Source of the DNA: Epiperipatus broadwayi
Lineage: Eukaryota; Onychophora; Udeonychophora; Euonychophora; Peripatidae
Assembly: GCA_028023455.1 (NCBI GenBank)
Contig: JAQFVV010012405.1
Span: 1,633,677 to 1,697,676 of the forward strand
DNA: 64,000 nt
Direction of reading: 5' to 3'
The notes below the pieces were generated by a model that searched no databases, was not told the origin of the DNA, and worked only from the letters and a program-made list of their open reading frames with translations. The stretch's first letter is position 1, and the number at the start of each line of letters is the position of its first letter. A program made the translations under genes and the position numbers. Shown here piece after piece: positions 22,775 to 36,308 of this stretch.

Positions 22775-23705
22775 TCAGAAACCAGTGATTTGGAAAAAGA
22801 AATAATCTATATAGAACAAACTCTTGTGAAAAATAATTATCCATTAACTGTTATTAAGAAAACATTAAATAGACAACAAAAAGAACCATCAAGAAAAAAA
22901 AAAAAACAAGTATTGGTACTGTAGCAGACAAATTAAGGAAAATTTGCAATCAGTATAACATCAGAACAGCTTTCCAGAGCTATACCACACTACAAGGAAT
23001 TTTAACATCTACAAAACCTAAACTTGAAATGCTGAAAAGAAAAACCTGCATCTATGAAATACTACGTGAATATGGAAGAACATATATTGGTGAGACCAGT
23101 CATCCCATTGGAATGTGCTTGCAAGAACACAAACTGATGATTAGAAGAGACAAAATAGATATGTCTAAGGTAGCAGGCCATGTATGTGCCAATGAACATA
23201 TGTTCAATTAGGAAAATACAAAAATATTGGATAGAGAAGAAAAGGTACAAAGAAGAAAAATTTAAAGAAGCTGCTCACATGACAATGGCAAAAAATTCCG
23301 TAAGCCAACTTAGGGTGACTATACATAATGTGTGGAAACCACTAATCAGCTTTGCTCTTAGGAAAAAGTGGAGAAATCAGGAGGGACTTCATAGATAAGT
23401 ATATGAAATTTCTACTGACTGTTGCCTTTGGCAGGATGGCTGTTGGTTAGAGCATTATCTTAAAAATTCAATACTCAAGAATCTAAGGGTCCAGGTTCGA
23501 CTCCCATGCTAGTACTGTCACTGATCAGGCCAGCAACACCTGAAGAAGAGGGGAGAATAATAACTCTTGAAACGTGCATATGCTAACCTGTTTGATGTGC
23601 TATTACTAACAGTTGAATGTATTTGGAATATTTAAATAAAGGTAAATTTTTTTAAAGACATTCAATACTCAGATGATGGAAATAGTCCAATATGAAAATA
23701 CAATC
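22775..23705 (+). pseudogene. PLE-2 right arm: RT C-terminus, GIY-YIG endonuclease and 3' end
   Basis: Mirror image of 21755-22710. It encodes KLRKICNQYNIRTAFQS (thumb end), then CIYEILREYGRTYIGETSHP with the full pattern C-I-Y ... Y-I-G-E-T of GIY-YIG nucleases, LQEHKLMIRRDKIDMSKVAG and HVCANEHMFN. In typical Penelope nucleases this domain cuts the target DNA; several frameshifts and stops make this copy inactive. It ends in the tRNA-like module and a tail with CAAACAGGTTAG-type sequence in inverse. Confidence 0.82.
23431..23508 (+). other. tRNA-like module in the 3' end of PLE-2 (right arm)
   Basis: Contains an A-box-like ATGGCTGTTGGTTAGAG and a perfect B box GGTTCGACTCC at 23494-23504, with CTTAAAAATT in the anticodon-arm position and a long variable arm. 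The B box is better kept than in the left arm. The acceptor ends do not pair well, so it is not a normal tRNA gene. Confidence 0.6.
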
Positions 23706-26700
23706 AATATATCTAATATGTTATAAATATATCTATCCAACAATTTTAATAGTTTAATGATGCCATAAGAATTAATTTATTCTAAAATTCTGATTTACAC
23801 ACATTGATCCTTTTCTTTGAAGGAGCCAAACATTGAAAGAAAATTTATTGGCCATTCTTATGTGTTAAATTATATTGCAAACAGTACTTTTTTTTTTGCC
23901 CTTCTCCCCCCTCATCCATTGCTTAAGGGAATTTTACTTCTTCCTATTTTTTAAAAGTTTAGAAATTTCATCCTTTATTATTGAACAATCTATTTTATAT
24001 CTGTCCTCGGGGGGTGGTGGTGCCAACACAGTGTTTTAATTCCTTTCTTGATTACTATTTCTTACGATTCAATTGTTTCATTACTACAAATTTATTTTTT
24101 ACACCCAAGTGTTTATTATAAATTAAATCCTATCTGTCATTTCTTCATATAAATCTATCTATTCAAACTTTCAACTTTATTTGTTGAATATTTCAATTCA
24201 TTTGTAATCTCTTTATTTTCCACATATTTTTATTTACTTTATTTCATTTATGCTTTAAAATAAAAAGAGAGAAATATGTGCAGAAATACATATTTGTAAT
24301 AACTTACATATTTGTTAGTATTAATACACTAAATATGAAATAAACATCCTTAATATTGAGATTAGGAGTTGTCAGTCTTCCATGCTTCTAGTTCATTTTT
24401 CATTATCTATCGATTTCATCCAGAATGATTAGTAAACAGTTATTTCTCATATTTGATATCCTATGATAATTTATCCATTACCAAAGCTAAAAATGAAGGG
24501 CACACATTTTGGTAATATTGAAGACATACAAGTTTATGCAATCATTATTTATTAGGGATTCTAAGCTATAATATAAAAAGTTGTTATGTGTGCAATGGAG
24601 TATATGCAATATATTTTAAATAATTACACGCAGTTCTGGAATAATCCCTGGAAGATAAATGCAATTTTTCAAAACAAATAGTGTATTAGTTTTTGAATAT
24701 TTTGTTGTTGTTTTTTTAAAAAAATAATAAACTATTGAAAATGAAATATTACAAATTATAAGAAAATAAAATACCTAGTGTTTTGGGTTCAAATCTAGAA
24801 TCAAGCTAAAAAAAATTTCAGATAGCAAAATTCAAATTTTTTTTTTCCTATTAGTCAAATCATAGATAATCTAATGCGTATCTAGTATTAATCACTAAAT
24901 GGATATTTAAATAGTTCCAGAACTTTGTAAATCAATTTGGTTCTTTGGAAATACCAGACTCTGAAGAAAAACATGACTGCAACATGATATAATCTTCACT
25001 ATCACAAATATTAAGTCCATGTTTTACTTTTATAAGAAAAAAATGTGAAATCAAAAAGCACTGTAGTAGAGGAAGAAACAAAATACCACACAATGAATGA
25101 ATCATAAATATAGTTAGTTATTTTGGATGAAGATAAGAGACCATCTACTATAGTACAAAAATATTTATTTACATTATTAATAATAAAGAAATACTTTGGA
25201 TAAACAATAGCAGTGTTATATGAGAGATAGAATCATTTCTGTTAAGAAAGAATGGAAGAAATATTTATATATAAACAACAACAATAAATTGTACATGAAT
25301 GAGTTGAAAGATATAGTAGTGATTAGTTTTCCCACAGACTATAATGTAATAAGCAAATCCAAAATAAACAATAATACCATTCAATATTTTATGAATTTAA
25401 TCTCACTGTCTAAAGAGAAGCCATTGTACATCATATAAGCTCTTTTTTTTTTTGCAGATAATGTAGCACTTTTTTATAAATAATCGTTATGGAACTGTTT
25501 TGAAGGAGGCGTGCACAGATAGGAGAAAGAAAAATTCAGTGAGGAAAAAAAAAATGGAAGGGAAAGTAAAATATAAAGACGGAATTATGACTGAAAAAAT
25601 ATACACATTTTATAAGTAGGTAAAGGAATTATAAGGCCAGCTGGAAATTAAAGATGAGTCATTAATTAAAATATAGAATGGAAGTAGTTTGAAAAGAGAT
25701 GATACTATCACACATTTGATGAAATACTTTGTATTGGCCACAGAACTAATTTTTTTTTGCTAAATAAAGTTTAAAAAGTTGTGAACGATGAATTAACTAT
25801 TTTTACTTTATAGGATTTTTATTCTTATATAACTATGGTCCATAATTTCACGTTTCCCCCACTAACCTTTCCATCCTGCTTAAATGCAAATATATTCTGT
25901 ACACATAATTTAAGTGTTGACTGATTTCTAGTGGTTACTTATAAACCCATTTAATCTTGAGCATTATTACACTTATTATTTAAGTAATACTTTGGGTGCA
26001 ATTTGAAAACTACAATTGCAATTTATAATGTTATTATTGACTATTTATTAGTCTCCTTTCAGAACAGTTTATATTTACTTGTTTAAGAAAGTTTATTTAA
26101 ACTTCTATCAATAATTTCAATCTCTGGGATCGAGTTGCCTTGACAACAGTTTGAAATTCTTGATTGTTATCTATATTGGGATTGTCTTAGTGTTGACTGG
26201 TTTCTATTGGTTACATAATTTATTGTATAAGCACATAAAAATAATTATTAACTTTGCATATTGTAAAAACTTTATACTGTACTTCAATGTATTAGTTGTT
26301 CTTTTCACCTAACCACCAAAACGTTTTTGCTACTATGACTGTTACTTTGGATTCAAATCTAAAATAAAACAATTTTTTTTGATAGCTGATGATTTCCCAA
26401 GAAAACTGAATTTTTTTCTAATAGTCAAATAATAAATAACCAGATGATAAATAACCAGATGAGCTAGAAATATTTTACAATATATGAAGTATATATTTTT
26501 ATATATAATAAATGAAGGCTATAAAGAATATATTTTGTATTCAAGTTTATGAGGAATGGAGAAAAATAGATTAGTTCAGCAAAACGAAGTGGAATTATGG
26601 AAAGTAAATAAGAAAAATAGAATATAAAAATAAAAAATATACAAAGTAAGGAAGAATATATGATGATAATAGAAAATGCTGTTATTTAATGCAAAGTTAG

Positions 26701-27760
26701 GAGTTTCACTTAATAAGAAATAGAAATGAAATAAGAAATTGCACTCTAGATATAATTTATGTGGAAGGAAAATACAGAACAATTTTTTGTATGTGGAATA
26801 AGTTATATGGTAAATATGAGAAATGTAGAGATGAGAAGAATTTTGGTTATCAAGAAAAGAAGTAGAAATGAAGGAAGAATTTGCATTATAAAGACAAAAA
26901 TATGTTATAAAAAACAAAACCAATGAGACATAAGAGAAGAATGTAAATAAAAAACAAAACCAATGAGACATAAGAGAAGAATGTAAAGATGAGATGAGTG
27001 AAAAATAAGAAATATGAGGAAAGGATATTAGAATTGATGACACTTATATTAAAATGGAACAGTGGAAAACAATGCATTACTAGTGATAGCTTGATTTATA
27101 ATAGTAGATTGGAAAGAGGTAATGAATGGAAAAATATATGATTATTAGTTGAAGATAATAGCTAATTTACCTTAGAAATTTTCTAGGCATTTATAAGCTG
27201 GAAGATATAAATTGGAAGTGCAAAGATTTAAGAGAAAGATAATATTTTGTTTCAGTTCCGAATTCAAAAAAGATTTTTAAAAAAAGAAAAGAAATGCTTT
27301 TATTCTCATAAATGCACTAAAAGATAATTTTTCTTTAACTTTTATAAATTAAACTATGAAGTGATCATATTTAGAAATAAAGCATTATGACATTAATTCA
27401 CAAGTCAAACTTCGTAAGAATTATTTAAATAAACTTATAACTAATGCCAAATTTTTTTGTACCAAATCAATCTATTTTACCTAATAAATAGATTGACATT
27501 GATTGATGATTAAATTGGTGTTTGTACAAGAAAGTTGGCAATAGTTTCAAATTTATTTAAATGATTCCTTGGATATTTGTCAATTACCATAATAATGCTT
27601 CTAAACTTGATTTCCCCATGCTTTTATTTATGAAAGTTGAAGAAAATTTATTTTTCACTTTTTAGTGCATTTGTTGTGAATAAAAGTGTATCTTTTAAAA
27701 AAAAAAAAAGTGTTCCATTGAATTATCAAAATCAGTTATCAATGAATCATTCAGTCCTAA
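23706..27760. other. No gene seen; AT-rich intergenic sequence
   Basis: Long low-complexity tracts. Open frames such as the one on the - strand at 26576-27043 consist of Phe/Ser/Leu/Tyr-rich low-complexity residues and match nothing I know. Segments at 24785-24890 and 26345-26460 resemble each other (CAAATCTA, CTATTAGTCAAAT versus CTAATAGTCAAAT), suggesting an old dispersed repeat. Confidence 0.5.
26909..26988. repeat. Perfect tandem duplication, 40-bp period
   Basis: AAAAACAAAACCAATGAGAC followed by ATAAGAGAAGAATGTAAA occurs twice in succession. Confidence 0.8.
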
Positions 27761-27789
27761 ATTACAAGGAAAGTTGCTAGCATCAATAT

Positions 27790-30085
27790 TACATTATCAT
27801 TGCCAACCATTATCAATCCACTCTCTCAAAGTTCAATCCATCTTCTCCACATCACCGCTGCACACTTTTTTATTTCATCCATACATCTTACATGTCTCTG
27901 GATCTTTTACAATCTCTTGGAATCCAGTTTAAGATTTCAACTGACCATCTATTATCATCTCTTCTAGCAATACGTCCAGCCTAACTCCAGTCTCTTAATT
28001 CTTTTAATGATGTCAATAACACCTGTTTCTTCTCTTACCCATGTATGGAATTTTGATCTTTTCTTGTTACTCCTAATATGCATCTCTCTATACTTCTTTG
28101 AGGGGTCTGAAGTCTCTTGCTCTTCTGATAAGTCTCCAAGTCTCGGATTCATAAGTAAGAACCGGTGAAACATACTTATTAAAAACCTTCCTTTTCAAAC
28201 ATATAGATATATTTCCTTTTAATATTAAGTTATTTGTACTAAAAGACTTCAACCCAGTTTAATTCTATGATTAATTTCATCCTTTATGTTTCCATCTATA
28301 GTAATAATCTGACCAGTATATTTATAGTTGTTAACTTGTTCTAATTCATCACTATCAATCTTTATTTTCATCTTTTGAGCAAATCCATTGAACATTGCTT
28401 TATTCTTTTCAATGTTTTCCGTTAAGTCTTACTTTCATCTGATAATTCTTGCAACATTTCCTCAAGTTCTGAAGCATTATTTGCAAAAACAACTACATCA
28501 TCTGCAAAATCTAAATGACTTAAATAATCTCCATTTACTTTTATTCTTTTAGCTTCTCATCAATTCACAAAAAAAGTTTTGGAGATATGGAGTCACTCTG
28601 TGTTACACTCTTTTCAATGTTAACCTTCCTAGTATCATTATGTAATCTAATTGTTTCTGTTGCATTTTTATAAATATTCTTCAGAATATGACAATATTCT
28701 GGGTCTTTAATCCAATGCTTTAATAATAAGAAATGCTTATAGAATCAAGTGTCTTTTTATAATCTACAAATCCAAAACATAATGACAACTCAAATTCATT
28801 GGTCCTTTCTATAACTTCTCTCAATTTTGGGATATGATCTACTGTACTATAATCACTTTTAAATCCAGGTTGTTCTCTTGGTTGGTTGAAATCTAAAGTT
28901 CTCTGTAGACAGGTTGTAATTATCTTGGTAAAAATTTTGTATAAAACTGATAAGTCTGTAATTTCTAATATTTTCTTTATCACCTTTTTAAAATACTAAT
29001 ATTGCATTCTTTCAATCTGGTACATCATCATTTAGACATTTGGTATATAACATTGCCAAATTTTTTTATTTATTTCTTCACCTATTTCTTTTAAGATATC
29101 AATTATAATTCCATCATCAACTGGAGCTTTTCCCTTCTTTATAAATTTCATTGCATGTTTTACTTCTTCATTTAAAATTCTGGGCAATTCAGAAGATATA
29201 ATAATTGTAGGAGATACTTGTTCTTTATTATTATATAATTGTTGATAAAACTCTTCTACACATTTCATGATGTCATGTCACTTTTTATTAATAGTTGCAT
29301 CTTTTTTTTCTTATTGCAGATATAAGTTTTCTATTAATAGCAAAATGTTGTTTTACACTCTTGAGACTTTTATTCTCTTCTATAACTTTCCTTGCTAGTT
29401 CACAATTATACTTTCTTATATCATTATCAATTTTTTTTCACACCATGTTACAAAATTCAAGATATTCAATTCTTCTTAATGCATCATTTTTATATATATT
29501 CATATTCCTTCTTTTCTTCATAAATTCTCTAGTTTCAGTAGAAATTTTATTGGTCAATTGCTGCTTTTATCTACCAGCTATCTTTGTTCCAGTTTTTAAA
29601 AGTTAGTTATTTTCCTATTAATTTCATTCAAATCTGAATCATATTCAAAATCTGCCAATATTTGAAAATGATTTGCATGTTCTAATTTAAATTCATTAGA
29701 ATGTTTCTGAAGATTAGGAATATTAATTGTGAATATTATTTTCCTTAATACTTTTTGTCTCTAGTTTTGCATTAACATGTATCTTACATCTTATTAATCG
29801 ATGATCACTTCCTGTGTTGAATCTATTAAAAACATTACAATCTTGAAATATGTATTTTCGGTTAGTCAAAATATATTCCATTTCTGCTGTACCTTCATTT
29901 GGATGCTTCCATGTCCATTTCCTTTTAACATTTTTCTCAAAAAAAGAATTCATAATGTAAAGTTTTTCTTTTTCTGTAACTCCATAAGTCTATGTCCTTT
30001 TATTTCTAATACCATAACCAAATTCATCTACAGCACTTTCATCTTTCTATTGTTTACCAATTTATTAAAGTCTCCCATAACAATT
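27790..30085 (-). pseudogene. RTE-type LINE, copy A (endonuclease C-terminus to end of ORF)
   Basis: Non-LTR retrotransposon with an apurinic-type endonuclease followed by RT. On the - strand: KRKWTWKHPNEGTAEMEYIL and FNTGSDHRLIRCKIHVNAKL (endonuclease end with S-D-H-R), ILNEEVKHAMKFIKKGKAPV then DDGI (pre-RT), SVLYKIFTKIITTCLQRTLD, FNQPREQPGFKSDYSTVDHI and LCFGFVDYKKTLDSI (RT motifs up to F-V-D-Y-x-x-x-F-D-S), and after further shifts DIIKRIKRLELGW and DDRWSVEILNWIPRDCKR (C-terminal region). Stops and frameshifts abound. The 5' part of the endonuclease is absent. Same family as 56390-59715. Confidence 0.8.
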
Positions 30086-30980
30086 TAAAATTTTAATTTC
30101 ATATGTAATATTGATCAGATCAATATTACATATAAATTAAAAATTTAAATTTTTTACTACAATTGTTTTCACACTCTAAAAAAAATTTATTAGCACATTA
30201 AAATTTAAATAATTGTTAATGTACATTTGTAAATAAATGTCGGTAATTTTATTTTAAAAGATTGTAGATATATAATTTAAATTTTTATTTCAAGTATTGA
30301 AAAATTGTAAATTAAAACAAGTTATGTCTTTTCCCTTTTATTATCAATAATGCTTTTTATTAAGAGTGATAGTTTTGACTTCTGGCAAAATAATATTGTG
30401 TAAATAAAGAAAAATAATATAATAAATTGTATTTTATAGCTCTGAATAAGAGTTCTGCATATTTGAAGCTTACATTTTAATACAAAACCTTGTTAAAAGT
30501 GCAAAAGGAGGTGCGTAATTTGTTTTATTAAAAATAAGTAATGCAAAAAGACTGAAAGAATGTTAAACATCTTAGAAAATTGTACTTTATGAAAAAATTA
30601 AAACAATATACTTGATGTCTATAATTTTGAAGAAGATTTCTATTCAGTTGAAATGTTGGACAAAATACTAATTTGAAAAAAGGAATTGAAAACAACAGTG
30701 TGTAAAATTATCATTTAAAATAATATCAAGATACTCAATGCAAATCGAGAAAGAAGAATGAAAAAATCAGATAGTGATGCAAATATCATTTAGTAGATAT
30801 CATAAATAGAACCCAATAACCTGGTTATTTTATATTGGATACATCATGTAATGATTGCCACTACTTGTTCTTTTGAATTTTTATTGCAAATGTTTTATTC
30901 ATAACTGATTTTATACATTATATATGTTTTCTAAAAAAGTTAAATTATACAGTTGTAAGGGTAGTTTACAGATAGGGAGT
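30086..30980. other. No gene seen
   Basis: Very AT-rich. It holds a short AT-rich inverted motif at about 30100-30150 (ATTGATCAGATCAATAT). Confidence 0.5.
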
Positions 30981-32540
30981 TGTAAGGGTGGCTTGAAATC
31001 CTATTGAAACCAGCCTTTATCCATCCACGCCACCAAATCAAACCCATTTAAAACATGAACTTAACCAATAGGTGTTTAAATGTGCAATGCCATTTTTTTG
31101 TGTGTGTAAACATACATACATATATATGTGCAATTAATGTTTGCTTTATTAAATACAAAATGAGAAGTAAAAAACTAGTTAAATAAATCCTTCCTATATA
31201 TATATAGACCAACAATGAGTTATCTATAAATGTGTTAAACGTCACTAATAAAGACTTAGAATTTGTAAACATAGTGATCATAGTGATGACCTAATATCAA
31301 GCTGATCACTAGATAACCAAATATGGAAGATAAAAGTAGAATTTTATTATGTAATTTTATTTTTTCTTAAATCAATATGATACAGGCAACAAGACAACTA
31401 CAGCTATAGAAATGGAAATGCCCGTGTTCTAAATATCGGAAATTAAGCCAGTATAAAAGCAAAACCAGTTCATTTTCGTGGTCTTTTGTTCTTTTTCAAA
31501 TGCTATAAGAACTGTACAAAGCCAATTTTTGACGATTGAATATTCAAATCCAAGAGGAAATGGAGGATGTTGAAACATTCCAAATTATTTATATAATCTT
31601 CGTAGCACAAAATTACAAGAAACTATAGTCAACATTTAAACAAAGAAAAGTTTGATCAATTCGTGCAATTTGACAAAAGAACTGAATTAATTTTAAATTG
31701 ATATTTAAAAATTAAACATTGCATTATTATTCGAACACAGAAAAGAGAAGTAAAACATTGCTAACATATATATATAAATGATGAAGTAACTTTTTTCTTC
31801 TATAAATCATTAAATGCCAAATGATAAATTAAGAAAAAGTAAATTATGAACTGCTACACAATGTACTTCAGCTAAATTAATATTGCCGTAGGACTGGATT
31901 GCTATAGTCCTACCATAGAAGCATGATGATTTAACCTACTATACAATACCTGAAGTAACTTAAAAAATCCTACAATTAGCATTTAAATGGATCCAGAAGG
32001 AAAGCAACTGTTGAAAATGGAAACATCATTTCAAGCATGTTGCTGAAGAATTCTCACAGGTGAATGATTTATTGAAGAAGGATGAACCAAAGGGAAATAG
32101 ACTATCCATAAGAGACATTATCGCTAAACTCATGGACGATAATAAAAATGAACTAATGACTTGATTTATTATATTTTTTTTATTTGTAAAAATTCTAGTT
32201 TTATTTACCTCCATACTTGGTAGCTTAAACGTGATTTGAACTTGGAAATGATTGAAAGCAAGAAAGTAAGGGGGGGGGACTTATTAAGTTAGACAAAATA
32301 TTTTTTTTATGTTAAATAAAGTTTAGGTCAACTTTCTCTCCATAGTGACTTGGCACTTGATCATCACCACTATTATATGGAATGAGGTAAGTTTTTTTAT
32401 ACTATTCCATATTAAGTACATTAACTACTACAGAACAGGGTTTGTGTTTTATTTGTTTATCATTAACTAACAATCATTTCTGTTTATTTTTCCAGTATGA
32501 ATGATTAATCTTCTTGTGTGGATGCTCTTTCCTATCAATA
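30981..32540 (+). repeat. Partial LTR of the Gypsy-2 family
   Basis: Starts TGTAAGGGTGGCTTG and follows the order of the LTR at 34913: CTAATAAAGACTTAG and GATGACCTAATATCAAGC (near 31240-31300), CACTAGATAACCAAATATGG, a Gypsy-2-like GCAGTATAAAAGC-type promoter block near 31450, GTTAAATAAAGTTTAGGTCAA and CCATAGTGACTTGGCAC near 32310-32350. Similarity is lost after ~32540, so the 3' part is missing. No flanking internal sequence: a truncated or solo LTR. Confidence 0.65.
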
Positions 32541-34129
32541 TGAAGACTAGCAGTAGCTTCCCTTTCTTCAAAGTTAACTATCAGTCGATCAGAACTCATT
32601 ATTTACAGTAGATACAATAGAATTTATAAGCAAAAGGATTAATTCTAGTCTTTTCCCAAAAACTAAATTACCATTGTTCTCTTTTTTAATTTACATTCAT
32701 GAAAAAAAAAAAAAAATTTTAATTAACAAAAAATTATTTCTTAATCCTTTAAGTAAAACAGATTAGAATTAACTCTATATTTAAGGTCTATTACAAAGAG
32801 AAAATAATTTTTGTTTTAGATAAAAAAAACTTTTTTTCTTTGTTATAATTGTCAAAATCAGAAATAATTCAAATAAAAATAGTTGCATTAAATTGTGAAA
32901 GCCTTTTTATGTAAATTCAAATAGTTTGTGATTCTTCAAAAATATTAAATATAACTACTTAACCAATATTTTGGTTACTTGAGACTTTATTTTAAATAAT
33001 TCGTATATTTAATTTTTTTTTTGTTTTGATAAACTAGATATATTAGAAATAACTAAAATCCAATCCAGTTGACTCCAAATTGGTTATTCCTGATGTTTAT
33101 AAAAATAAATGCAATGTGAACATCCAAAAAATGTTCAATTCATTTTCATTTTTTGGTTAAGCTTATATCATTAATGTAACAATAAATTAATACATTTTTT
33201 TAAATTAATAATGTTTTTTTTTTTAATAAAGATGTTTATTTCCAACAGTTTTGATTTACCAAAAAGAATTCTGTTGTCTAAAAATAAAAAAAACAAAAGT
33301 AACTCTTGGAACAGTTAGAAACAAACATTTTGTTTTTAAAAAGCGTTATTATTTTAAAAAGTTTTTTTTTTTTTGAAGGTATATTAATTTACAATTTTAT
33401 TAAACATTCATAGTAATAAATTTTTACAAAATTATAGAAAATTACATAAAATTCAGATTTTTTTCTTAAGATTTATTTAATATTAAAGACATCAAATTGT
33501 AATGGAGAAAGATGCATCCCTCCAAAAACTACTTTCAAAAACCAAATTAAGTTTCTGTCATTCACCATTTTTACTATTTAGCATTCACAGTGATTTCCTT
33601 TCCGAAATGCAGTTAACAGAATTTATTTCAGTTTTTTTTTTATCTAAACAATTTCAGAAATATAATTAATTTTTATTTATTTTAATCATTCAAAAGTCTC
33701 ACTTTGAAAGATATAAGAAAATGAATATTACTTGCTTCATAAGTACTAAATCTGATGTTGCATCTACAATTATACAATATTTTGCAGCTTCTTACCGTTT
33801 GTTCTACCTGCGGCTGCTTTACCTTCTTTAAATGTTCCATTAATAAAAAATTATGAGTTAGCAGTTCTAAACTGTACTTAAGCATAGGATCAATAGAGAT
33901 TGTAAGTAATAGCTAATTTAAAGTCTGATCAGATCTCTAGCTGGACAAAGATCAAATTTGGGAACTATCCTTACATAAGTGGGAAAGAGATTTCGAAACA
34001 TGAGTCATTTAAATAGACTAATAGAACACACTGTCATTAATATACTTTGTCAGAGAAGGACATAGAGTTAATAATGATGAATAAGTTGATCTGCACATTG
34101 TTTCAGAAAGTAAACATTTCCTAACATAT
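32541..34129. other. No gene seen
   Basis: Extremely AT-rich with many homopolymer runs; nothing recognisable. Confidence 0.5.
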
Positions 34130-34912
34130 ATACTTATATTTCAATAAGTAAAATACATACAATAGGTACACTAAGAAAAGCTGTAATACTTTAACAACAT
34201 AGTATGCTTTCAACTTACTCAGTCATATTCATAGCTACAGTTATCGAAAAAAATTGTGAGGTTTATAGAAAAATCACAAAAGTGGCCATTTACAAAAATT
34301 TGATTATAAGACGTAAATGAATTGGATTTAAATTAGCCACTTTTTGATAGGGACATAGGATTCTTTTTTGTTGATAGCATGAAGGTTGTAGTAATGAACC
34401 AGGCCTCTTCAGCTTTGCGTTTAGCATCATTTCTTTCAGAGCAGACAATACTGGCAGATGTGCATTCAAAGCTATGACCATCGTGTTTAAGGAAAATACA
34501 TTTAATATCCATATTAGTCTTATCATGATTGTATTGGTATTTGTGCTGTGTGTCTTGTGGAGAGAATGGCATGAGATTCTCCATAATAAATTTCATGGCA
34601 GCTTGTGTTGTTGCATATAATATGCACAACTTGGAAAATCTGCTCTGGAGGCAACTTATCTTTTGTATTGTTGGTCAGGCAATTCGGGACAGGAGAGGGG
34701 TGAAGACTAACTCTGTATGACAGGAGAGGGGTGAAGACTAACTGTATGTTTCAGCACAGACTTTTCCAGGTTTTTTTATCGGCTTGATTAGGTCAGTTTC
34801 TAATTTTAGCATAGAATGTTTTAACGATGTGAACAAGAGCTGAATCTTTGTATCCGATGTTAATCATTCATCTATATTTCAAAATTAGTTTTTTGATCTG
34901 ATTCAAATTTAC
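34130..34912 (-). pseudogene. PLE-1 left arm, distal part (GIY-YIG domain and 3' end)
   Basis: On the - strand 34629-34290 reads HKYQYNHDKTNMDIKCIFLK, HDGHSFECTSASIVC and ERNDAKRKAEEAW, the C-terminal half of a Penelope GIY-YIG nuclease (H-G-H-S-F then E-R-N-D in place of the usual catalytic E region). Upstream (34910-34780) matches 55140-55270. The part before it continues at 54166, on the other side of Gypsy-2. A 31-bp tandem duplication lies at 34688-34746. Confidence 0.75.
34688..34746. repeat. Tandem duplication, 31-bp period
   Basis: GACAGGAGAGGGGTGAAGAC plus TAACTCTGTAT, then again with two bases missing in the second copy. Confidence 0.8.
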
Positions 34913-36308
34913 TATAAGGGTTGCTTACAATTAGATTAGAACCAGCCTTGGTTCATAGTGATTATTCACTAAATTAAACTCATCTAAAAAAAATAATTTA
35001 GTTAATCGATAGTTGAATGTATATTATCATTTAGATAGTAAAGACACATATATTTATATATAGATGCACAACCAACTTTTATTTTATTAAACACAATATT
35101 AAGAAAAAAACATCTCAATAAATTGAATTCCCTTAGCTGAAAGATAAAAATCTTAATTCAAAAGATCAGTCATATATACATTTACACAAATGAACTAAAT
35201 GTCAATATTTTACATCATTAGACAAGACTTAGTAGACAATAATGACCTAATGTCAAGCCAGTCACTAGGTAACCAGATATGGAAGGTGAAAATAAAATTC
35301 TATTACATAATCTTATTTTATTGTCAGTCACTATAACATAACAATAAGCATACATATATCGATGAAAGAGGAAATGAAATGCAAGATTACTAAACAATGG
35401 AAATCGAGGGCAGTATAAAAACACTCAGTTGATTTTCATCTTTTTAGTCTGTTCAAAAGGAAACAAAATCTGTACAATACTCATGTCAGAAATAGAACAT
35501 TCGATTATCAGAATATGGATGACTTATTTGAAGTCCAAATTATTAGTCTAATCATTATGATGGAAATATTAAAAAACTACAGCTAATAATTAAACAAAAA
35601 AGTTTTAATAGATTCATCCAATTGAATAAAATTAGTCGAGCCAATTTAAATGGATATTTAAAGTAAAATGACTGCGATTATTTGAATGTGAATAAAAATC
35701 AAGAAATAGATTGTCATATATATGAATGGAATAATTAGTTTCTTATAGAACTTTTTAAGTGCCAAATAGTGAATCAAGAAAAGTTAAATATTTTATGATC
35801 TGCAAAATGATGTAGTTAAGGTTCATCTATATATAATGCCTGCTTAAAGATCAAATACCTGTCTCAAACCTCACAATGGATATAGAATGAAATGACAACA
35901 TGAAGGAAATGTCAGTACAAGCAAGCATCAAGGATTTCCCATGAACAATGTATTACTTGCCAAAGAAGGGATGACTGGAACAGCTATGAAGTGCACCTAT
36001 GAGGGACAGTACTTTTCAAATCCATGAACTCTATTCTGAATAATTCAAGGAAAGTTTTAAATTGCTATGTATTATTTTTTATATGTTTATAGAGTTTTGT
36101 TTTCATTTCACTTCCATATCTGGGAAGCAAAATACCACTTGGAACAGTCCATTCTTGTTAAGTTCATTTTTTGTATTGAATAAAATTTAGGTTAGCTCCC
36201 CCTGTAGTGACTTGACACTAAGATTCTTATCTTTAAAGCAATATGGAACAAGGTAAGATTTTACTTGATATTGTTCCATATTAAGACCATACACTCCTAC
36301 TGAAACAG
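34913..36308 (+). repeat. Gypsy-2 left LTR, first part
   Basis: Matches 51030-53265 (TTACATCATTAGACAAGACT, ATGACCTAATGTCAAG, GAATCGAGGGCAGTATAAA, GTGCACC, GAATAATTCRAGGAAAG) and the partial LTR at 30981. GGGCAGTATAAAAACAC near 35410 is a plausible TATA promoter. Interrupted at ACAG 36305-36308. Confidence 0.75.

Noticed and set aside
26576-27043. 155-residue open frame on the - strand
   Set aside because: Low-complexity Phe/Ser/Tyr/Leu-rich sequence from AT-rich DNA, including a 40-bp tandem duplication. No family resemblance; probably chance.
29295-29606. Hydrophobic 103-residue + strand frame that could look like a membrane protein
   Set aside because: Antisense of the RTE LINE copy A, between its endonuclease and RT motifs.
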